Assembly: GCA_002261195.1 (NCBI GenBank)
Contig: MVBO01000042.1
Location: 964 to 64,963, forward strand
Length of the DNA: 64,000 bases
Direction of reading: 5' to 3'
Source of the DNA: Bifiguratus adelaidae
Taxonomy: Eukaryota > Mucoromycota > Endogonomycetes > Endogonales
This document shows positions 22,571-33,380 of the stretch, piece by piece; the first letter of the stretch is position 1, and each line of letters opens with the position of its first letter. The notes under the pieces are model-generated. The model saw only the letters and a list, made by a program, of their open reading frames with translations, did no database searches and was not told the origin of the DNA. The position numbers and the translations under genes were made by a program.

Positions 22571-23476
22571 CTATTGACTTTTACCACCCTTGAGCCATCT
22601 TTCACCTTCATTTTGAGAGTCCTTGTCAGCTGCCAATTGCTGCAAGACTTCCTTATGGGCACGTGGCGCCCGACCGAGCACTTGACCAAGGGTTGGGTCA
22701 CGAATGTCACAGTCGCCCTTCGCAAGCGACTCGTACACTGGAGTCCAATGATTTGCATATTGCGGTTCATGCACGTGCACCTGCTTGAACTCGTCCACCG
22801 ATACCAGGCGAAAGGTGACGTCTTGCTTCAAAATTTCGCCAATCAGCTTGGCTGTATCCTCCAAGGTGAAGGATTCCTCATTGGTCAGATAGTAAAAGTC
22901 CCTGTCGAACGTATCATCGGCCAGGATCTTTGCTGTAGCTTCACCTAAATCCTCTCGAGAGGCCCAAGTCATGGGTCCGTCACCAGGTAAGATCACTTCC
23001 TTGTCACCCATCTTGAAGAACCCCATCCAGATGGGGTATGCTTCCGTATACAAGCCTTCGCGAATAATGGTGTACTTGATCTTGTTTTGGCTTCTTAGAT
23101 ACGCTTCCGTCTGTAGGTGAGCTTGCATTACCGGAGCCCTTGTGCCGTCCTTGAGCGCCAACGAGGTATAATAGACACGTGACACACCGGCTTCAATAGC
23201 TGCTTCGATGGCCCGCGTGTGTGATTGGACACGGTACTCTATTCCAAAGGATGGACTAGAGACCAGGAATACCTTGTCGGCTCCGCTGAACGCTTTCACC
23301 ATCGATTCCTTGTCATCGTAAGTCGCTTGGACCACCTCCACGCCCAAAGCTTCAATGTCCTGTTTCTTGGATAGGTTGTGTAGAGAAACGCGAATGTTTG
23401 AGGCGGGAGTAAGCTTGAGCAGGTATTTGAGTACCAAGGAGCCCAATTTTCCGGTTGCACCTGTGAGAACGATCAT
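22571..23476 (-). CDS. NmrA-like / atypical SDR NAD(P)-binding oxidoreductase
   Basis: Intronless, 301 residues. Starts directly with the Rossmann motif VLTGATGKLG (GxxGxxG at residues 6-12). Later blocks DKVFLVSSP, AIEAGVSRVYYTSLALKD and YTIIREGLYTEAYPI fit the NmrA / QorB quinone-reductase-like atypical SDR class, in which the Tyr-Lys catalytic pair is often missing. Acts on NAD(P)H; substrate not predictable. It is the only long intronless enzyme gene here apart from the F-box gene, which may point to retroposition or later gain (inference). Confidence 0.88.
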   Translation of the reverse strand: MIVLTGATGKLGSLVLKYLLKLTPASNIRVSLHNLSKKQDIEALGVEVVQATYDDKESMVKAFSGADKVFLVSSPSFGIEYRVQSHTRAIEAAIEAGVSRVYYTSLALKDGTRAPVMQAHLQTEAYLRSQNKIKYTIIREGLYTEAYPIWMGFFKMGDKEVILPGDGPMTWASREDLGEATAKILADDTFDRDFYYLTNEESFTLEDTAKLIGEILKQDVTFRLVSVDEFKQVHVHEPQYANHWTPVYESLAKGDCDIRDPTLGQVLGRAPRAHKEVLQQLAADKDSQNEGERWLKGGKSQ

Positions 23477-23674
23477 GGTTTGGTGGAGGCGTGCGTAAAG
23501 GCGAGCAACACCCTTTATAGCACAATCAGTTGCCTTTTTTGGGCGAGAGCTTAGTAAGAGGGTCCAAGACCCTGGAAAGTGGCTCGGTGAAGCATAACAA
23601 CCGGTATTAAGGCTTGTGCTTGGTAAGAGACAGCACCTTTTATGCGGTACAAGGCTGTATTGTCTAGATTCGTT

Positions 23675-24729
23675 TTATTTGATGACAGACACAATTCCTC
23701 CAGGACCGCGCAATTGCTCTGCACTCATCTGGCCTCGATCTTTGATTAGTTGCGCTATAGACGTGTAGTCGTTGTCGGTCAAGTAGATGAATTGTCTTGG
23801 ATGTTGCTGGGTAAAGATGGCATCGTTCAGCCGCGGATCCTGTTCTTTTAGGCGTTCCAGTATAGCTTCCGCATCTTCGTTGGAAATACCGTAGTCATCT
23901 GCCACATCTTGAACCTGAATAAATCTGTTCTTCTGCTCACCAGCCGCGATGCTATTAGCCTCTGATCCAAATGTCCAGTGTGATCTACCAACCATGATGT
24001 ATTCCATAATCTTGGCAGATAACTTTTTGTATAGAGCATGAAACTTTTGAGCTCGCTTTTGTTGCTCCTGTTCCCTCTTGATTCGGATCGCCTCCTCTTG
24101 AGCTGCTTGTTTTGCCCTTCTCCTCTTGATCTGCTCTTGCTGTTAAAAGCGGTCAGCTTCTATTTCTATCCCATTGTCAATGTCTATCTGGTCCGTTACC
24201 TCGTATGCTCGCCGCGCTAGATCCTCCGCATGTTTTCGCTGATATTCATCTTCTAACAATTCCTCTTGCAACCGTCTTTGCTCTATTTGCTGATTGATAT
24301 ACTTTGTGGAAAGCGCCAATGAGCCAGCAGTGATCAATCTCTTCTGCTTACTCACCTCCCGGTAAGCTCGCCTTTGCTCCTTTCGCTTCAGCTTTTCTGC
24401 CTTCTTTTTACCCAGCTTTCTGGTTGGACGTGAGCTGGTTCCTTCACCGGCGTCATCAGAGCTTCCCTCACTTGAGTCAGCTTCATCATCAGAGACTCGC
24501 CTACGCAGAGAGTCTCCCGCCTCGCCTATATTCACACCGCTCGAATGCCCTTCTGAAGCAACTAGTCCAAGTCGGTTATTGGTCAAACTGAAAGCCTGCA
24601 CTCACCATAGTCTCTGGATGCCAAAAGAATATCCCCGTTGCTTCTACCGCGGTAATGTAGCAGTAATATAGCAGCCAGTAGGCACAAGATCACTGGTATA
24701 TACACAATGAACGGCACTTCATTTCCCAT
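23675..24729 (-). CDS. DDRGK1: DDRGK1/UFBP1 homologue (UFMylation pathway)
   Basis: ER-anchored adaptor of the UFM1 ligase complex (UFL1-UFBP1-CDK5RAP3) that modifies ribosomes and supports ER-phagy. Four exons (24729-24606, 24552-24356, 24301-24200, 24139-23675) give 295 residues. An N-terminal membrane anchor FIVYIPVILCLLAAILLLHY is followed by an acidic region, a long charged helix starting KLGKKKAEKLKRKEQRRAYRE, and the C-terminal winged-helix (PCI-like) domain: FIQVQDVADDYGISNEDAEA, RQFIYLTDNDYTSIAQLIKD, RGQMSAEQL. This matches DDRGK1 region by region (human RGKFIYITPEELAAVANFIR). The name-giving DDRGK sequence itself reads QQHPRQ here. The second intron is 54 bases and keeps the frame if retained. 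Head-to-head with the GH16 gene. Confidence 0.88.
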
Positions 24730-24882
24730 GGCCTTCTCCACGCTCTTCCCAAAATGGAAACGTGAAACATTGAAACACGCGCTTCGACGGCATAACAATG
24801 TATCAAACAGAGCTTAAACGATGTGTATATGCAATTGAGAATAGACATGTATATAAACATAACTCTTTATACGGGAACGATT

Positions 24883-25977
24883 ATGGTAGCCTTTCGAACA
24901 AGTCTATTTGGCTTCGCCTTTGGTTTTCTTCCATCGGCAATCGGACAAACTTCTTCCAGTACACCACCGACCTCGACGAATTGCGACTGTGGATTCCAGA
25001 CCAATGATGGAACCATATGGGCAAATACATTCGCGGTAGATTGGGCTAGCTATACACAAGATATCGACGCCGATTCGGCCTTGAATATTGCTCAGTATCA
25101 AATTGAAGCGAAGTATAAAAATACCTATCCACGCACGTTTTCCAGACAGAACGTGATGGCTGTTGACCGCAGCTTAAACTTGATCGTCAAGGTCAATAGC
25201 TCGTCAGTGACTTGTGCAAGCATAGCAACCACGAGGTAGTATGAATTTGCATCATTACTGGCTAAGTAGTGATGGCTGCATGTACTCTACAGGAAAGATA
25301 TCCTATACGGGTCGTTCCGAGCGTTCGTCAAAACGACAACAACGCCCGGCACAGTGGCTTCATTTTATTTTTACAACTCTGATGTGGCCGAGATCGACAT
25401 TGAGCTCTTATCACGGTTACAAAGTCCTTGGCAAGCTTATTACGCCATCCATCCAGAGGTTCATAACCCAGACGGCTCAGCGAATTATGCGACTTGGTCT
25501 TATAGCAACCTTTCGTTCGACGCCACACAAGATTTTCACGAGTATCGTTTCGATTGGCTTCCAGGGTTGACGGTCTTTTATGTAGATGCTGTCGAGCAAT
25601 ACCGATCCATCACCAACGTCCCGAACGTTCCCGGAAACATCATCCTAAACCATTGGACAGACGGCAATCCCTCGTTCTCGGGAGGACCTCCATTGCACTC
25701 GGCGGTCATGGAAGTGACGAACATGACCTTTTACTTTAACACGTCAACCCCTCAAACGTTGGTCTGTCAGAGTATGAAGACGCCATGTGAAGTGCGAAGT
25801 AGGTCGTTGTAGGACAGCTGCGCAATTTTCTCATGCTTCTATTTAGGTGGCAAGACATTGACTAACCTTCAACCAGCGACCCATTCGGCTGCTTCCACCA
25901 ATCTACGTTATAGCTTCTTGATTCTCTGGTTCTATCGCATTCTTGCAGTGTTGGTCCTTGTACATTTATTTCTGTGA
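24883..25977 (+). CDS. Secreted GH16 glycoside hydrolase, probably GPI-anchored
   Basis: Cell-wall enzyme of glycoside hydrolase family 16 (concanavalin-A fold) acting on beta-glucan or chitin-glucan links. Three exons (24883-25235, 25293-25798, 25847-25977) give 329 residues. Signal peptide at residues 1-21 (hydrophobic, ending SAIGQ), catalytic motif AEIDIELL (E-x-D-x-E, nucleophile and acid/base), HEYRFDWLPGLTVFYVDA, and LNHWTDGNPSFSGGPP, all typical of fungal GH16. The last 20 residues are strongly hydrophobic after a small-residue stretch, as in GPI-attachment signals. Whether it is a glucanase or a CRH-like transglycosylase cannot be told from this. Confidence 0.88.
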
Positions 25978-26018
25978 TTTACAATGGCGCTTGCCCATGT
26001 GCTTGTCCTTTCATTCAC

Positions 26019-27204
26019 CTATAACTTGCCCTGTACCGGGATCTCGACAACCTGATCCGTTCCCTCGTAGGCTGGCAAGTTTAATTCAAACCTTTTTTCA
26101 AAGTCCGGTGTCACAAAACGCCCCCCTACAAAGTGCCGTTTGCCACGAAAGTGTTTGGCACAAAGTTTGGGAGCAGTCAATGAAATGAGCATCTCAGGCT
26201 GGATAGCTGGTTCGCGAACAGGGCCTACGCATCCGCGTCAAATCATGCATTGCTGAGTACGTGCGACATTACCTTCTTCTACATCCCAGCCGGAGGGAAT
26301 GTCCACTATCAAAGTGAAGTGAGTGACTGCATGTGATTTATTCTTTATATCTCCATACCTGATGCAATGGGAACCTTGGATTCAATAAGCGCCTACAAAA
26401 CATTCAACGTGTTAACACTTAACAAATGATCAAGTAGGCGCTTACCTTGATGACATCGCCAAAGGGATCGCGTATGTCTCCCTTAAAGCTAAACCCTAGT
26501 TTAACGTCTATATCAGTACTCCAGCTAGTACGCATTTGCTCGATGCCCACCAAATATCGCATCAAGGATCAGATCCGTCTGCTTTAGTTCTTGTCCGAGA
26601 TTTTCCGTGAGTACAGGTATGGCGAGGTTTTTACATTGTGTCGTTAGTCGCTTTGAAACGTCAGAGGAAGTTGCCGAGCTGATCTCGCTTTGCAGCTCTT
26701 ACCTGATACAAGTCTTTGCTGCTTTGTTTAGGATAAAAGATCTTGGGCTTGTAACCAAAATGACAAAGGTGTCGAGCAGCGACAAGGCCTAGTAAAGGCG
26801 AAAAGATTATTTAATAAGTTGAGTAGCCCAATAACCGGCTATACCATCTCCTCCGTTATTGCCTGGACAGCATTTTAGAACTTATTCCGAGTGTAACAGA
26901 AACTCCATCCAAATTACCTGGACCGACCACAACCAACACATTTGGATGGGTATTACGCTGATATACTCGTGACACTGCCTGCGCAACCGAGAATCCAGCT
27001 GAAAAAGTCTGTCAGTGCCACGACGCGCCTCGGAGTTGCGCTTGTATTCACCCAATTCCATCAATTGATCGACCGAGAATCCACCGGCAGAAGACATAAG
27101 TTCTTCATCGATCTTTTGCGCAATTTGCGCAGTCAGTAGCTAATGGTATTTGTGAGCAACCAGTCTTGACCATGCTGTCTCCCTTGACTCACTCGTATCG
27201 CCAT
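26019..27204 (-). CDS. NAXE: NAD(P)H-hydrate epimerase
   Basis: Metabolite-repair enzyme that interconverts R- and S-forms of damaged hydrated NAD(P)H so the dehydratase can restore it. Ten small exons (27204-27193, 27139-27052, 26998-26918, 26862-26845, 26788-26703, 26650-26551, 26495-26446, 26392-26359, 26305-26273, 26224-26019) give 235 residues, the standard length. Blocks: [79 protein letters not shown] and GGRFVTPDF. The NNGGDG loop is encoded by an 18-base exon and the first exon has only four codons. No mitochondrial presequence is visible. Confidence 0.95.
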
Positions 27205-27313
27205 AGTCAAAGTCAGAAGCAAAAGAGAGGATTGTCACCTCAGCGTCACAACAGTCACCCTTGCCTTTTATGGGGTTTCCAACTCTGAGAAATTCCGAGT
27301 CAATTTCACACTC
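27205..27313. promoter_or_regulatory. Bidirectional promoter region, NAXE / membrane protein gene
   Basis: 109 bases between the divergent start codons of NAXE and the gene at 27314. No strong named motif was picked out. Confidence 0.4.
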
Positions 27314-28176
27314 ATGGTCACGGTAGATGCAACGCCGCGCGCACCACCACAAGTCGTCACACCACCTTGGCTTCGAGAGTTATCGGTCAACTTTAAGCTG
27401 GTCATCTCCAAACATCAAACATGGCTCTGGATAGGCTTCTTTATTCTCCTAGGAGCTCTGAGCGGCCCTTCCAAGAAGCGACCCGAAAGCGCGACAAGCA
27501 GGAAAACCTCACCGTCTTTGACGACCCTTTCAACTTACTGGATCAATGTGCCACCCTATTCCGAGCCGATCAAAGTGCAAGTGCACTGCCCAGCTGACTA
27601 TTACGATTTGAAAAAGCTTATCAAACAGGAACTTGCCCCCCGCTTGGATCGGACGAGTCTCCCAGAGATCAGCTTGATTGATCCCACCAAAGGTCGCCTC
27701 AACAGCCACGCATCACTGTGCTCTGTCGAGAGGTACCGTAATTCGGCGCACCATCGTGCACAAGCGGAGCAACGCGGACGTTGCGGTGGCATGCGCCACC
27801 TTTTTGGATCCTGCAAACAGCATATCAAGGATGGAGAACAAAGCAAATACCCATTAGGCGCGGATGTTTTGGATATAATAGTCTACATTGATGATACGGA
27901 ATCGAGACGGACATTACAGCAGTTGACGGACATGCCCATTCCACTTTCTATACCCGTATGCTTCAAGGAGGAATGTCTAGGTGGTCAGGATGGTAAGTGT
28001 CTTGCGAGAAGATGAATGCCATTTACGTGTCCATGTAAGGTGGTCTGGATCCCTACATCATCCTCGGAAGATGGCAAGCGAACCATTCCCTTGACAAAAC
28101 GAGTTCACAAAGGCTCAAGAAATGTCTTTGCGGTTCCGATTCAATATTCTCATGGTCGAAACCAGAGTTGCAGTAA
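27314..28176 (+). CDS. Single-span membrane protein with possible ubiquitin-like region
   Basis: Two exons (27314-27992, 28040-28176) give 271 residues. A membrane span at about residues 37-50 (TWLWIGFFILLGALSG) is followed by a Ser/Lys linker, then IKVQVHCPADYYDLKKLIKQ and LPEISLIDPTKGRL, a beta-alpha-beta pattern like ubiquitin-fold domains, then a Cys-rich stretch (RGRCGGMRHLFGSCKQ), DVLDIIVYIDD and a C-terminal IILGRWQ segment. I do not recognise a family. The downstream part of exon 1 could hide a further intron because it reads as less protein-like. Membrane-tethered ubiquitin-fold or Crinkler-header-like domains are possible matches, both weak. Confidence 0.55.
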
Positions 28177-28328
28177 ACAGAAGCTGTATCCTTGCATCCA
28201 TACAAGCTGCTGTAATCGTTGTAGAGCGCTATAAAGTCGTTCGTCGAAATGTTCATTTGCCACAGTATGCCTTGCGTGTTAAGCTGGTCAACATTCCTCC
28301 AGTAGGGAAGAGTGGCTCACGCAACATG

Positions 28329-29866
28329 TCAAAGATGATTCGACATGTCATCTTCGTCTCTATATATATTAATGAATTGCTTGTTTGCTGCAGCATGTCC
28401 ATTTGCAAGAACAACATTGCCGGAATAATCATCGTCGTAGAGTTGTTGTTGATTGGCTTCTACAAAGGCAAAATGAGAAGGTTGGGGAAAGGTCAAGAGT
28501 ATGGTAAGATCAGCTTACCTGCATCTTGCTTTTCAGAGTTCAGCGGCCCGTTGAAGATGCTAATGATGTCGGCCATAGCGGCCTTGGTATGGATAGTCGG
28601 CGATGCAGGCGTTCGATGTCTGGAATCTGAGTCGGCGCTGCGCTCGCTATGGTTTGTGAGGTTTTCGGTCTCGCTTCGGAACTGGCTTCCTTCACCTAAT
28701 TGCACCTCGAGGTCATGATAGGTTGTCTGACTGCTTTCAATGATCCCTTGCTCATCTTCTTCCGATGAAGAAACTGGTGTATCCGCTTCCTCATCCCTTG
28801 AGGTGCTCGACGGTTTCACATATCGAAGCGCTCTGATTTCTTCGAAACAATACTCCACGTCGCCATTATACATTAATCTCAAATCGACTTTGAGAACTTC
28901 TGGCCGGCGTCCCTTGGATATCGTTTGGCGATGCGTGTCTTCCGCGGAGTTTGTGTCATCTCGAAAGACCGAGAAGCTTGGAACACTGTGAGCCTGGCCT
29001 TTATCTTGATTTTCACTGTCCGACTCTACCAATGATCTTGTGCGCTTTAAGCCCCTGCTCACCAACGGACTTTCCACCATGATCGATCCATCGTTAAACT
29101 GTGATTTTTGGAAGGGGGTTGAGCCTACGGAATCTTTGACGCTATCATAGACATCACTTGCGGCAATTTTGTGCATCGACCCTGAGATGTGTGCCTTGAT
29201 TGGCCAATGTTGTGGAAGGGAAATGGTGCTGCGATGCTGGGGCCTTGGACTGCGTGTTATTCTCGTCATATCTACCCCCATTCGTTCGCAATATGACTTA
29301 TAGCTTGAGACAAGGCGGTCCAGAGGTTGCGCACGACGATCAATGCCCCGTAAATAGATGGCTATCACTTCTTCAAATCTAAATGACGCAAATTAGTAAC
29401 GCGTTGTTATTTGCGATCTTCCATCCAATGCGTACTCTGTATCGGCTTCTTCCAGAGCAAGCGCGTACTGCTCATACAGAAGCGCCGAAGCGACGCCAAT
29501 GTCATTTGAAAAGAGGAAGTCGAATATTTCTGGCTTGGGTATCGTAGCGTGCTCTGCAAAGTAAAGCCATACTTGAAGGTAGCGAGGGTCTCGTTTGTAT
29601 CGTGGATCGTTCAAAAGTTTGACAGCGGTTTCTTCTGCAACACGTGCTACTTTGCTAAAGTCAGCCGCGTTCTCTTGTCCAAGTCGGTGTTGCTCAGTTA
29701 GGTACGCGTAAGACAACGCCAAAGGATCGTCCTCGTTCTCACTTGCATAGTAACCTCCAGTGTAGCCTTTTGTACCTGAACCCCCTCCAAGTGTCTCTTT
29801 TGTATGTTTTGGCTGCAAAGGACTTCTGTTTCCCGCTAGCTTTCCTAGAATGCCAAAGCCAAACAT
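28329..29866 (-). CDS. MAD3: MAD3/BubR1-like spindle checkpoint protein, no kinase domain
   Basis: Component of the mitotic checkpoint complex that holds Cdc20-APC/C inactive until kinetochores attach. Exons 29866-29436, 29378-28519 and 28459-28329 give 473 residues. The N-terminal TPR-type Mad3/Bub1 domain reads DPRYKRDPRYLQVWLYFAEH, FDFLFSNDIGVASALLYEQY and RGIDRRAQPLDRLVSSYKSY. The middle has an ABBA-type motif FSVFRD (F-x-I/L/V-F/H/Y-x-D/E) near residue 290 and a GLEBS-like Bub3-binding block VEYCFEEIRALRY near 330. No kinase domain follows, so it is of the MAD3 rather than BUB1 kind. The usual N-terminal KEN box appears as AGN (residues 11-13, before RSPLQP), so the true KEN may sit in a missed exon or be lost. 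Confidence 0.85.
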
Positions 29867-29955
29867 GCGTACGACACGTCGTGTGGTTTGAAACTAGGTG
29901 AAATTGCCAAATTTAGAATTGCTGGTGTTGTTCTCTCCGGAAGCGGCGATGTGAA
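29867..29955. promoter_or_regulatory. Short divergent gap between MAD3 and SEC7-PH genes
   Basis: 89 bases between the predicted starts. If the SEC7 gene has missing 5' exons, this segment and even the MAD3 antisense strand would have to contain them, so the gap is provisional. Confidence 0.4.
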
Positions 29956-32926
29956 ATGGAGCAAGACATTCACATCAACAGCTTTAATTTCGCCGGAGAA
30001 AGCATTGATAAGTCGCTGAGGTAAGTCCTTCACAACTTCAGAGAACGCAAGACCAAACAGCGTTTGTATGCAGAGGTTTTGTCTCTAAGGTTCGGTTGCC
30101 AAAAGAAGCGCAACAGATTGACCGCATACTTGAGCTGTTTGCAAAACGATATCATGAGTGCAACCCGGACTTGGTGGAAACATCAGGTATTTTATTTCTG
30201 TTATTCAGCGCTTCTGTGGTGGATTAATGGCTATTTACATAGACGAGGCATATGCCATTGCCTTCTCCTTGCTTTTGCTTCATACGGACGCTCACAATCC
30301 TCTTATCCGGAACAAAATGAGCAGGGAAGTCTTTATCTCGAACACAAAGATGATTATTGGCGGAGAAAAGATACCATCAGAAGTTCTAGATGTGGGTAAA
30401 CACAATACCTCACTTTCAGTCACATGCTCAACCAACCACTGCAGCTTATGTATGACAATATCGTCGCCAGCAAATTTACTTATGCCGACGCCGAGGATAT
30501 GGATCACGAGTTACGCGTACAATCGCTTGCAGGCTGGTTCGGCAGCAGAAGCAGGAGTGGGAGTCCAGCTGCTTCTGTTCCTAGCGTGAGTTCTTAATAC
30601 AGCCTTACGAGAGTGATGTCTTACAAGCTTATACAGACCGTGGCGCCCCCTACCGAAGATTTGGCTAGACTAGAGGATATCATGCCTGCGGACAATCCAT
30701 ACAGCTACAAGGGAACTGCGCGTGAGTTCGACGCAAATCTCATTTATCAGGACTTCTTGCACGCCCGGATTCTGGAAATATCGGGGGTACGCGGAAAACG
30801 TGATGTAAATGAGAAGGAAACGTCCTCCAATGTCTCAACGGATGCGGCTTCTGTGCGCTCGTCGATGTATTTGTCCGGACAGAATCATGCAGACTTTGGG
30901 TACTCTGTCCGTGTAGCTAAAGCTGGATGTCTTGAACGCAAACATGACTTGGCGCAAGCGCAACGGAAGGCAAGCGCACGTGGCTGGAGGCCTTTTGGTA
31001 TCCTACTCGGAGGCAGCCAGTTAATCTTCTTTTCGGAGCACACAATCTTTCAGGATATGCTTTCCGGTACTGAGGTATGGCGTGGAGGAAGGGCTGAAAG
31101 CGAACAGAGCTTCCCTCTCTTGCCCAGTCGGTCCGCTCAGAGCAACCTGAATGCAATTGCGATACCTGTAGAACCATCGCCGAGGCAGAGGATATCCCCA
31201 GCCTCCTCGCAAGGTGTACACGAGCGCATTAATTCAGCTGAATCTAACGGATCCTCACTGCCATCGAGCTATCCGCCACTCACAAGTTCTACCACCACCA
31301 TGTCGTTCGCATCCAGTCAAACAGTCCCATTGCTTCGGCCACAGAAGTCTCTTTCGATAGTAGGCACAACCAACCGCAATTACAGAAATTCCCTCTCAAT
31401 TGCAAATCTTCGTCCGTTTCAAATCATCTCACTTGCTGACTGCATATGCGTCTTTGACCACTCGTACACGAAATACCCCAACGCTTTTCGTCTGGTTTCC
31501 TTCAAGGACGGCCAGGAGTTTTTGTTTCGAGCTAATAATGAGCTCGATATGAATAACTGGATTCACGATATCAATTATGCGGCCGCACTTAAGAGCGCTG
31601 GCGTTCGTCTGCGCGGCTCGCACTTTAAAGCAGGCCGGAAATCTGCACATTCTGATCAAAATGAACTGCTGAAGAGAGAGGAGAACTTGAAGGTGTGTGG
31701 GACGACTTGCTATTCTGATCCTCACTGATGACATTATCCTTTAGAAAGCGCTCAATGACATTGATGCAAGTATTGAACGGAAATCCCAGTCCTATCGTCT
31801 CCATCTCAGGATACGAGCCAACTTTCTCATCTTGATACCCTTACAAAGATCGACCCGTGACAAAATCCACGAATACGCTGAAAAGGTTAGCAAGGCATTG
31901 AAATACGAACGATTGCAGCTTCAAAAACTCTTTTGCTATCGGGATGTACTGCAAAAGGAGCTCCTTGCTATGCATGATCCTCAGCATCGACCCTTTCTCA
32001 ATGATGTCTATCGTCCTACTTATGACAATGATGGCATCGATCCTCTACACCGTGAGCGGAACAGGCTCTCCCCACTTTTGCATGTATCAGCTGCACGAAC
32101 AAGGATGCAGAGAAGCTACAGTGCGGCTGAACCGCAGGGTTTCCAAGCGCCCAAACCGAAACTGGTCTCTTGGAACACGTCCATCACAAAGGATTTTCCG
32201 TCCGCGAATGAAAATGATCAGTGTCGACGCAAGCCACGAGGCATCTCTAGCTCTAGCATTCCCAACACATATATAGCCGGTGACGAAAACACACCAAGGT
32301 CACAATCACCGATACACAACAATAACGAGAGAACGAGTTCGCCGAGCAAACAGCACGAGATTGTGAGCCATGTTGAAATTGCACTTCCAATGGAAAGAGA
32401 CAAGCGAGACATATTACTAGAAGTGAATGACGAAAACGGTCAGCATCGCTTTGGAAGTAGCAGGAATAGCTCAGCGAATGTCTCGGGATCGTCCACGCCG
32501 ACGGAACATGGGACACCCAAACTTGCCCGATTTGTTCCATCTTGGGATTGGCCAAAACCATTCAACAAGATAAAAAATGTGGTAAGCTCTTCCAACGACG
32601 ATGCACAACTTTCCGCCAATTTGTTACCTGTCTCGAAGACTGTGCAAAACGAAAAGATCGTGCGTCGAAGGTCTCGCAGCAACCCTGTTCTACCTACACC
32701 CGAAATGATACAAGCGTCACGATCACCCTTGAGACATGCCACAACCCCTTTACCAACCAATATGGAGGTTCCAGAATTCCGTATAGGAGTGCATTTCGCC
32801 GCAGATAATACCCGCAACGAGCGATCTGAGGGCATTCCTTTACGAGACAGAAGTGCGAGCGATGCCAGTTATTTGAGAGAAGACGACGAAATCAGTGTTG
32901 TCGTCACCGACGCCGATAACAAGTAG
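29956..32926 (+). CDS. SEC7-PH Arf guanine nucleotide exchange factor
   Basis: Activates Arf GTPases in membrane traffic. Six exons (29956-30020, 30074-30186, 30243-30391, 30445-30585, 30637-31692, 31745-32926) give 901 residues. The SEC7 core includes FNFAGESIDKSLRGF, the catalytic glutamate in LPKEAQQIDR, and the second motif LLLLHTDAHNPLIRNKM. A PH domain lies at about residues 250-490 (split by a Ser-rich insertion; FQIISLADCICVF, DGQEFLFRANNELDMNNWI), then a helical region with LFCYRDVLQKELL typical of fungal SEC7-PH proteins, then a basic disordered tail. The prediction lacks the first roughly 80 residues of a normal SEC7 domain; the frame upstream of ATG 29956 closes quickly, so either small exons were missed or the domain is shortened. 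Confidence 0.85.
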
Positions 32927-33055
32927 AACTTAAAGCATGCAATGTCCATTGTAGCAGCTTGTACTAATATATTCAAGTCCAACGATGTATACATACGGGA
33001 CATTTTTCTTTTCAATCTTGAACTACCCTGGTCAAAGCGGTATGGCAATTTCCCT

Positions 33056-33380
33056 GAGGTAGAGGGTAAAGGCGGGTGGTTGCTATAAGCTAGGTAAGAT
33101 GGAAAATAATAAATTTCAAAGGCAGGTAAGGTAGCTATGGTGGCTAGGGTAAAGCGAAAATTCGCTAGGTAACGTAACGTCAAGGTAGAGTAAGGTAAGA
33201 TAAGCTGAAAGATTAGGTGAAATAAGTAGGTAGAGGGTAAGTTGACGTAAAATAAAGGCAGGCTTAGGTGTGTTTAGTTAGGTTGAGGTAAGCTAGGTAA
33301 CAGGTAGTTAGGGCGGGCAAAGTAATGTAAGAGAAAGGTCAAGGATAAGCTGAAAGATAATGTAAAGGAGGTGAAAGAGC
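33056..33380 (+). repeat. Degenerate GGTAA-rich tract
   Basis: About 325 bases in which GGTAA/GGTAG units recur roughly every 15-40 bases on the plus strand, with strong purine bias. Larger repeats are visible: AGGTAGAGGGTAA at 33057-33069 and 33228-33240, GATAAGCTGAAAGAT at 33199-33213 and 33344-33358, and GCTAGGTAA three times. It looks like a decayed minisatellite or expanded low-complexity sequence in the 1-kb gap 3' of the SEC7 gene. The rest of that gap (32927-33055, 33381-33925) shows no gene. Confidence 0.6.

Noticed and set aside
28016-28234. Cys-rich plus-strand frame (MPFTCPCKVVWIPTSS...)
   Set aside because: Out of frame with the second exon of the membrane-protein gene, whose join gives LDPYIILGRWQ; likely a shadow.
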